A stretch of 46,320 nt of DNA. It comes from a virus. Below, in pieces: positions 41,462 to 46,320 of this stretch. A program made the translations under genes and the position numbers. Positions within the stretch are counted from its first letter, which is position 1. Every line of letters starts with the position of its first letter. The DNA is taken from IMG/VR virus record IMGVR_UViG_3300009180_000007, positions 1-46,320 of that record. One strand, written 5' to 3'. The notes beneath the pieces were generated by a model, which searched no databases, was not told the DNA's origin, and was given only the letters and a program-made list of their open reading frames with translations.

Positions 41462-41657
41462 TGCCGACATCTGCGACCAACTCGCAGCGGGATTGTGTGA
41501 AGAGGATTTCGTTGAGCCATCCATGAAGGAAGCAATCAACGCCGACGGATATGAGCATACTCAAACCATGCTTGCATTCAATCCAGACAACTTGACAGCG
41601 ATCCTAGACTGGATCCTCAAGAATCTACCGGCTATCATTGCCTTATTCTTCCGGTAG
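41337..41657 (+). CDS. Small protein with hydrophobic C-terminus, overlapping upstream gene
   Basis: 106 residues from the ATG at 41337 with GGAG 10 bases upstream. Folded-looking (S-L-I-E-Q-A-I-D-T-M-P then L-S-A-D-I-C-D-Q-L) and ends in a hydrophobic helix I-L-K-N-L-P-A-I-I-A-L-F-F-R that could enter a membrane. It lies just ahead of the terminator and late cassette. Maybe lysis-related, but no motif. Confidence 0.55.
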   Translation: MAETMSQATMVSLIEQAIDTMPDMRRMQKRAWKQLLNRPRLSADICDQLAAGLCEEDFVEPSMKEAINADGYEHTQTMLAFNPDNLTAILDWILKNLPAIIALFFR

Positions 41658-41667
41658 CATCATCGCA

Positions 41668-41725
41668 GGGCGCGTAGCCCATTATCAAGGTCCGTTAGGG
41701 TTAACGCTCTAACGGACCATTTTTC
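41668..41725 (+). terminator. Terminator between early genes and late cassette
   Basis: GGTCCGTTAG (41689-41698) pairs perfectly with CTAACGGACC (41709-41718) around a 10-base loop, followed by ATTTTTC. A small extra hairpin GGGC/GCCC (41668-41680) sits just before. A standard rho-independent terminator at the end of the early region. The rest of the 85-base gap holds the AGGAGGGG ribosome site of the next gene. Confidence 0.85.
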
Positions 41726-41742
41726 AATTCTAGGAGGGGCGA

Positions 41743-41937
41743 ATGATGGAAAAGTTTTTGGAACCAAGTCATCCTTTCTGGAAGATTCTGCGACTTGCTG
41801 TCGTCGGTATCATCTTGGTTGTTTCGTGTTCCGTGCTCTACAAAAACGGATTCGACAACAAAGATATTCTTATGATTGCGATGACTCTTCTCGGACTTGG
41901 CGGGTACGACCAAGTAAAGGCAATGGTGACAAAATGA
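41743..41937 (+). CDS. Holin candidate (small membrane protein)
   Basis: 64 residues with a strong AGGAGG (41732-41737). One clear membrane span (I-L-R-L-A-V-V-G-I-I-L-V-V-S-C-S-V-L) and a second weaker hydrophobic stretch (I-L-M-I-A-M-T-L-L-G-L-G-G). Paired ATG codons at 41743 and 41746 recall dual-start holins. First gene of the late cassette after a terminator. Holin is the best guess from size and place. Confidence 0.5.
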   Translation: MMEKFLEPSHPFWKILRLAVVGIILVVSCSVLYKNGFDNKDILMIAMTLLGLGGYDQVKAMVTK

Positions 41938-42731
41938 TTCGATGGTTGTTTGCATTGGTTGCGGTGGTTGGATTCTTACCGGCTCAAAGCTTCGGGCAGA
42001 TCGAACTAAGCTACGTTATGGCGAAAACCATTGTGGGGGCTACTGCGCCAGAAGTACTCCCAGGGGGGCGAATACTTGTCGAGGATGACTCGCAGGTTAC
42101 GGTTTCATCGGTCGCGGTATTGCAAGTTTCGGCCAAGGATGGTGTTCGAATCATCGCCCAAAGAGCCTACCGGCAATTTGCTGAGCTTGTTCCATTGTCG
42201 ACGCTTACCGATGCGACTTCGGGTATCGTCACACAACGTTACCTAATCGTCGGTGAAGGCACGTACGACGTCGACGCAATTTCTCGAGTTAATCCAGCAT
42301 GGGATAGGTCGGTAAGGATTCAGATAGGGAATCCGAAACCTGAGCCACCGAAACCAGATCCTACGCCGGATCCACCGAAACCGGACGATCCACCGAAACC
42401 CGATGCCAACGTTCCGAACGATTACAACATCGGAGCAATCTCATTCAAAGCAGCGCCAAGCGATAAGGCGACAGCGAGTAAGATTGCGACGATCTATCGC
42501 GTCAACGCTTCGAAGCTCTTCGGGCAGGGTACGCTAGCCGACATCGATAGAATCAAGGCGATGGTAGCTCTTGAGTTCTCAGGATTAAGCCCGTCCGGAG
42601 AATGGTCAAGCTGGAAGGGGACGATCGAGAAAGCTACCATCGCTGAGCAAACACGTCGGAAGTTCTTTACGCGGCAAGATTGGTATGCTGCGATGGTTGA
42701 GATAGCCGCATCACTCGAAGCAATAAAGTAG
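41934..42731 (+). CDS. Secreted protein with proline linker
   Basis: 265 residues in ATGA overlap. N-terminal signal peptide (M-I-R-W-L-F-A-L-V-A-V-V-G-F-L, cleavage likely after S-F-G). A beta-rich domain (residues ~25-120), a P/K/D repeat linker (P-K-P-E-P-P-K-P-D-P-T-P) and a helical C-terminal domain with W-Y-A-A-M-V-E-I-A. Exported, so it acts in the periplasm or outer layers, probably in lysis or surface contact. No enzyme motif. Confidence 0.65.
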   Translation: MIRWLFALVAVVGFLPAQSFGQIELSYVMAKTIVGATAPEVLPGGRILVEDDSQVTVSSVAVLQVSAKDGVRIIAQRAYRQFAELVPLSTLTDATSGIVTQRYLIVGEGTYDVDAISRVNPAWDRSVRIQIGNPKPEPPKPDPTPDPPKPDDPPKPDANVPNDYNIGAISFKAAPSDKATASKIATIYRVNASKLFGQGTLADIDRIKAMVALEFSGLSPSGEWSSWKGTIEKATIAEQTRRKFFTRQDWYAAMVEIAASLEAIK

Positions 42732-42738
42732 GACCATC

Positions 42739-43536
42739 ATGCACACAGGCGACAACGATCGACTTCTACCACTCGGAGAACTTGGCTATCGAATCGACAT
42801 CGAAGATCGGCCAAAGCTCGAGCTACGTGGAATGGAACCGTCGGAAGTACTTAAAGCGTACAAAGATGCGTTTCCTAAGTGGGAGGTAGCGGCGAATCCG
42901 CTTGGTGTTCTCGACATCCTCAATCAATCGAATCAAGGTGCTTGCCAGGGTCACTCGCTAGCAGCCATCTTTTCGTCGTGCTACTTCCTTGCGACCGGTC
43001 GACGCAAACGCTTCTCGAGGGCAGCGGGTTATTATTTGTCCCAACGTTACGACGGGATCCGTGGAGATAATGGTAGTACGCTGAACGGGGGACGTAAGGT
43101 AGCGACCGAACACGGTATGTGTTCCGAGGAAGATTGGCCCTACCCATCGCGCTACGATCCAACCGAGCCACGAAACGCCAAGTACGTTTTTAAGCTCAAG
43201 ATCACTAAGCCTTTCCGGACTATCAAGGACTTGCTCGACTGGATCGATATTGGGCTACCAGTACAAACCGGGGTGTTCTGGAATGATTCGTGCTCGAGGG
43301 AAGTAGTCGACAACTGGCGACCAGGGGGCGGGGGTCATTCAACGATGTTTTGGCAGCGTACCGCACGGGGCAACGTCAACAACGTAAACTCTTGGGGCGG
43401 ACAGTGGAACGGCGACGGGATGCACGAATGGACCGAGGCATCGATCGACAAAGCTCTTCGCAACAACAATTCGACATTCGTCGGATACGCTCCAGATGAA
43501 ATGTCGTTCCCAGCGCCAGAAGCCATCGCGGTTTAG
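42739..43536 (+). CDS. Papain-like cysteine protease (C1 family)
   Basis: 265 residues without a signal peptide. The papain layout is clear: oxyanion Gln66 and active Cys69 in N-Q-G-A-C-Q-G-H-S, His200 in G-G-G-G-H-S, and Asn217 in N-V-N-S-W-G. In the late cassette between secreted protein and thioredoxin, it may break down envelope proteins at lysis or process virion proteins. Phage lysis enzymes of the C1 papain type are uncommon; the protease identity is secure, the job is inference. Confidence 0.85.
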   Translation: MHTGDNDRLLPLGELGYRIDIEDRPKLELRGMEPSEVLKAYKDAFPKWEVAANPLGVLDILNQSNQGACQGHSLAAIFSSCYFLATGRRKRFSRAAGYYLSQRYDGIRGDNGSTLNGGRKVATEHGMCSEEDWPYPSRYDPTEPRNAKYVFKLKITKPFRTIKDLLDWIDIGLPVQTGVFWNDSCSREVVDNWRPGGGGHSTMFWQRTARGNVNNVNSWGGQWNGDGMHEWTEASIDKALRNNNSTFVGYAPDEMSFPAPEAIAV

Positions 43537-43569
43537 GTTATCTCGTTTCGTTTCATGGAGGATAGTTGG

Positions 43570-43956
43570 ATGAGAACGTTAGCGTTATTGGTGGTCATGT
43601 TTTTTACCGGCTCAAGTTTCGCTCAAGAGTCATACGCGACAGCATACGCGGAAGCTGAGCAGAAACGTCGACCAATGCTTATCGTTCTTGGGGCGAAATG
43701 GTGTCAGCCATGCAAGCGACTCAAGGAATCTGTTCTCGATCCGATGCGGCGCGATGGTTCGCTCGAGTCGGTTTCGCTTGTCTATATCGACGTCGACGAC
43801 GACGAACGCATCGCTCGAGAAGTTATCCGCCAAACAGGTCGATCGACTGTTCCCCAAATTGTTCTCTACCACCGGTCGGACGAATGGAAGCGATACAATG
43901 TTCTCGAGCGTACAGTCGACGGGATCCGGTCGCGAATCAGGGAGTCGCTTCGGTAA
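43570..43956 (+). CDS. Periplasmic thioredoxin-like protein
   Basis: 128 residues from the ATG at 43570, chosen because GGAGG (43557-43561) lies 8 bases upstream and the product then begins with a signal peptide (M-R-T-L-A-L-L-V-V-M-F-F). Active site W-C-Q-P-C at 44-48 and T-V-P-Q-I-V-L strand with the cis-proline. It should act on disulfides outside the cytoplasm, perhaps folding or activating a late-cassette protein or the cysteine-rich tail proteins. Confidence 0.8.
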   Translation: MRTLALLVVMFFTGSSFAQESYATAYAEAEQKRRPMLIVLGAKWCQPCKRLKESVLDPMRRDGSLESVSLVYIDVDDDERIAREVIRQTGRSTVPQIVLYHRSDEWKRYNVLERTVDGIRSRIRESLR

Positions 43957-44240
43957 TGCAAAACATCGATTTTTCATGGATTACCAATCAGGGTTTAGCA
44001 GTCGGCTTGCTGATTGTGATTGGTTTAGGGGCATGGAGGGCACTAGATTGGTTCGGGAAGAACGTTGTCGTTCCGATGAAGGATAGCGCACTCGCTCACT
44101 TACGAGAGACCGATATCACCATGAAGGCAAACGCGGAAGCAACGAAAGCTTTGACGTCGACGATCCAAACCATGCACAGCGACGTCCAAACAATCAAGAC
44201 GCACGTTGAACGCAATTGTTCTACGAATGGAAGATTATGA
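43956..44240 (+). CDS. Membrane-anchored coiled-coil protein (holin/spanin-like)
   Basis: 94 residues, start shares one base with the thioredoxin stop. One span (G-L-A-V-G-L-L-I-V-I-G-L-G-A-W) then a coiled coil (residues 45-90) with a Cys near the end. This matches the shape of an inner-membrane spanin or pinholin accessory. Located in the late cassette just before the tail fibre genes. Confidence 0.5.
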   Translation: MQNIDFSWITNQGLAVGLLIVIGLGAWRALDWFGKNVVVPMKDSALAHLRETDITMKANAEATKALTSTIQTMHSDVQTIKTHVERNCSTNGRL

Positions 44241-44605
44241 CAGCAGCAATTCGACATCTTACTATTGAACAGGGGACCGACTGGAACGAGGATTTTCAAA
44301 TTCTCGATTCCGAGGGAGTCGTCGAAAGCCTTGCGGGTTGTTCTATCGCGGGTGTGGCTAGGTCCGGAGAATTGCGAACGTCGCCAATTGCCTTTTCATT
44401 TACGTTCGTTATCAACACGGGCGAAAACCGGATCTACGTCACCATTCCAAGGGCAACTACGTCGGCAATTACAACTTTGGGACCAACTAAGACGGATCCA
44501 AACTCGACTTTTTACTACGACTACGAGTTGACTAGAGCGAACGGCTTGGTTGAACGCATCCAGCAAGGACGGATCAACATGGATCGGGAAATAACGCGAC
44601 CATGA
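44237..44605 (+). CDS. Tail fibre-associated baseplate protein
   Basis: 122 residues in ATGA overlap. It has the pattern of the small N-terminal domain of BppU/tail-fibre attachment proteins: D-F-Q-I-L-D-S-E-G opening, beta core with A-I-T-T-L-G-P-T and Y-D-Y-E-L-T-R-A-N-G-L-V, ending Q-G-R-I-N-M-D-R-E. Directly before the fibre gene (ATGA overlap), it likely attaches the fibre. Confidence 0.6.
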   Translation: MTAAIRHLTIEQGTDWNEDFQILDSEGVVESLAGCSIAGVARSGELRTSPIAFSFTFVINTGENRIYVTIPRATTSAITTLGPTKTDPNSTFYYDYELTRANGLVERIQQGRINMDREITRP

Positions 44606-45747
44606 GCAGCTATACAATTCAGGTCCAACCACGTGCTAGCTACACAATCGAGTATTCGAACCAACGCGGCCCACAAGGCGCAACCGGCCCATCTGGTTCA
44701 ACAACCACAGACGCTAGTTTGCTTGTGTCAGGCACTTTAGCAGACGCTCGATTGTCGTCGAATGTTTTGCTAGTTTCTGGCAACCTCGCGGGTCTTGCAA
44801 GTGCAGCAACTTCAAGGACGAATCTAGGGCTAGGCACAGCCGATAGCCCTACGTTTGCTGGTCTGACCCTCACCGGCACAGGCACGCTCCAGCTACCAAG
44901 CGGCACAACCGCCCAACGTGTAGCATCGCAAGGCATTCGCTGGAACACGACAGATAGTAGGCATGAGTTCTACACTGGTAGCACTTGGTACAACCATGCG
45001 AGACTGACTGGGGATACTTTTACGGGTGCGGTTGTCGCAACGACGCTATCTGAATCAGCCACAGCAGCAACCGGCACAGGTGGATTGGTTCGGGCGACGA
45101 GTCCTACGTTAGTTACGCCAAACATCGGAGACGCGACAGCGACAGTACTCAGACGCGGGAGCACTTCTTTTGATCTGATCGTGTTGTTCGAGCCGTTTGT
45201 TTTTTCATGTTCCCTTTCTGGATTTACAACTCAAAAGCATTGTTCTTTTGGTTGGCAAGCTGGAGCTGGCGCAGCACAGGGAGTAGCAACATCTTCAGCA
45301 GGCAACTTCGCTTTTTCAAATAGTTCCACGGACTCAACAGCAACGCGAGATACAAATATCAGCAGGAACGCTGCCGGTGTCCTCCAAGTCGGCACTACAG
45401 CAAACAACGCTTCTGGCTCTTTACTGCTTACCAACCTAACAGCATCGGGAACATTGCGAGTTGGTGGCGGTACGATCATCACCAACGTTTTATCAGCAAC
45501 AGCAACGCTAGATTTTGGATCAATTGCTGCTAACTCAGTTGCAGACCTAACGATAAGTGTTACAGGTGCAGCAGTAGGGGATACGGTTGCAATCGGAGTA
45601 CCGAACGCTTCACTGGTTGCAGACGTTAGTTTTTTTGGTTGGGTAAGTGCAACCGACACAGTGACGATTCGAGCGACAAACAATTCATCGACCACAGCAC
45701 GCGATCCAGCATCAGGCACGTTCCGAGCAACAGTTATAAGGTTCTAA
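44602..45747 (+). CDS. Tail fibre with collagen-like segment
   Basis: 381 residues. After an N-terminal adaptor (Y-T-I-Q-V-Q-P) comes a short Gly-X-Y run (G-P-Q-G-A-T-G-P-S-G), then repetitive beta (S-R-T-N-L-G-L-G-T-A-D-S-P-T), and a C-terminal domain (A-I-G-V-P-N-A-S-L-V, then V-T-I-R-A-T-N-N-S) typical of receptor tips. Glycine is mostly coded by GGC here, unlike neighbours, which suggests the gene was gained recently. It determines the host surface receptor. Confidence 0.8.
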   Translation: MSSYTIQVQPRASYTIEYSNQRGPQGATGPSGSTTTDASLLVSGTLADARLSSNVLLVSGNLAGLASAATSRTNLGLGTADSPTFAGLTLTGTGTLQLPSGTTAQRVASQGIRWNTTDSRHEFYTGSTWYNHARLTGDTFTGAVVATTLSESATAATGTGGLVRATSPTLVTPNIGDATATVLRRGSTSFDLIVLFEPFVFSCSLSGFTTQKHCSFGWQAGAGAAQGVATSSAGNFAFSNSSTDSTATRDTNISRNAAGVLQVGTTANNASGSLLLTNLTASGTLRVGGGTIITNVLSATATLDFGSIAANSVADLTISVTGAAVGDTVAIGVPNASLVADVSFFGWVSATDTVTIRATNNSSTTARDPASGTFRATVIRF

Positions 45748-45749
45748 AA

Positions 45750-46320
45750 ATGGCAGCAGTTTTCACATCAATCGATTCAATTTCAATCGATGGAATCCCA
45801 GCGGGTAACATCGTTGACGTTATCAGCAACCACGGACCGCGTCGGGCTGAAGTGCTTGCGGCTTACAACGTCTTCACTGCTAAGCTTAATAGCGATCATG
45901 CAGCATTATTGCAATCGGTTCAAGCAGACCTAGCAACCAAGACAACCGACCTTGCAACAGTGACGCAAGCTAAAACGACTTTGGAATCTCAGGTCGCAAC
46001 GCTATCAATCGAAAAGCAATCGCTTACTAGCCAAGTCGCGATGCTCGAAGCAGTTATTGAAAGCCAAAAGCAAAAGATAGTCGAACTAGCACAGTACCAA
46101 CCATACAACCCGCGAATCCTAAAGGGTGAAGCGTTCTATGATCGAGTCAGTCAAGAAGATAGAGATACCCTTGTAGCTTCGGACAATCCACAACTGCAAT
46201 TAGTGGGAAGAACCATAATTGCTTATCGCAAAAACAAGTGGCCGGTGATTCTAGACTCTGAGGACTTTGCGCTTCTCGTTGGCTATGTGCTTCAATCGGG
46301 TGTGTTCGATGAAGATGAAG
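45750..46320 (+). CDS. Coiled-coil protein behind tail fibre, N-terminal part of gene spanning the join
   Basis: 190 residues up to the window edge; it continues at base 124 and ends at 218 for 221 residues in all. N-terminal domain (F-T-S-I-D-S-I-S-I-D-G-I-P-A-G-N), a coiled coil (residues ~55-115) with E-S-Q-V-A-T-L-S-I-E-K-Q, and a globular C-terminus. It could trimerise with or fold the tail fibre. No CTCGAG sites occur in this region. Confidence 0.85.
   Translation, partial: MAAVFTSIDSISIDGIPAGNIVDVISNHGPRRAEVLAAYNVFTAKLNSDHAALLQSVQADLATKTTDLATVTQAKTTLESQVATLSIEKQSLTSQVAMLEAVIESQKQKIVELAQYQPYNPRILKGEAFYDRVSQEDRDTLVASDNPQLQLVGRTIIAYRKNKWPVILDSEDFALLVGYVLQSGVFDEDE
46198..46320. repeat. 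Terminal direct repeat, right copy
   Basis: Exact second copy of bases 1-123. It supports that the window is a whole circular genome or terminally redundant molecule of 46,197 unique bases. Confidence 0.95.

Noticed and set aside
1-46320. Prophage inside a host chromosome.
   Set aside because: No host genes flank the phage genes and the ends match each other exactly.

Overview
The window looks like one complete, circularly closing genome of a tailed phage (about 46.2 kb of unique sequence). The first 123 bases are repeated exactly as the last 123, and one gene reads through that join. Every gene I can support is on the + strand, packed with ATGA, TAATG or short overlaps. There is no integrase, CI-like repressor, DNA polymerase or complete tRNA gene. 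Mu-type head proteins (I-like protease, gp36-like, gpG-like, portal, MuF) occur with a lambda E-type capsid and a flexible-tail gene set, so a siphovirus-like particle is likely. A planctomycete-type host is my inference only. It rests on remembered resemblance of several proteins (the W-L-G-start beta-rich protein, the C-P..F-C..R-H protein, secreted proteins with K-P-x-P-P-K-P linkers, and a papain-like protease in the late cassette) to planctomycete and planctomycete-phage proteins.

Layout. 1-14.2 kb is the packaging, head and tail module: small and large terminase, a helix-turn-helix protein, a beta-rich surface protein, protease/scaffold, decoration protein and major capsid protein followed by a hairpin terminator. 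After these come the head-tail joining genes, tail tube, chaperone candidate, tape-measure candidate and a large tail protein. 14.2-31.9 kb is an unusual displaced module. It opens with a 2,366-residue protein whose first ~430 residues look like a portal and whose remainder is a DNA methyltransferase plus SNF2-type helicase (DarB-like). It continues with small genes, a 630-residue protein ending in a zeta-toxin-like P-loop kinase, a MuF protein carrying a C-terminal toxin-like domain, and tail/receptor genes including a glycosyltransferase-like protein. 32.0-41.7 kb is the early region: a palindrome-covered promoter, RecE-like nuclease plus annealase candidate, a YfdQ/DUF2303 protein, an Acb2-like anti-CBASS candidate, a replication initiator with internal repeats (likely origin), a RusA-like resolvase and small regulators. 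41.7-46.3 kb holds the late cassette (holin candidate, secreted protein, papain-like protease, periplasmic thioredoxin, membrane/coiled-coil protein) and the tail fibre genes, which run through the join to the terminase.

Most interesting points. Portal, MuF and a third protein carry enzymes typical of virion-delivered polyvalent proteins. A short R-M-S-like motif sits at the domain borders of the MuF protein, the zeta-like protein and the protease/scaffold, with a looser Q-M-A-N-S-P match in the portal; it could be the maturation protease's cleavage site, which would free these enzymes inside the head for injection. Two non-coding elements also stand out: a 41-base tRNA-like minihelix (acceptor stem plus canonical T arm only), and a terminator whose stem is interleaved with a second perfect 11-bp helix (pseudoknot or switch). 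All functional names come from reading motifs without database searches.
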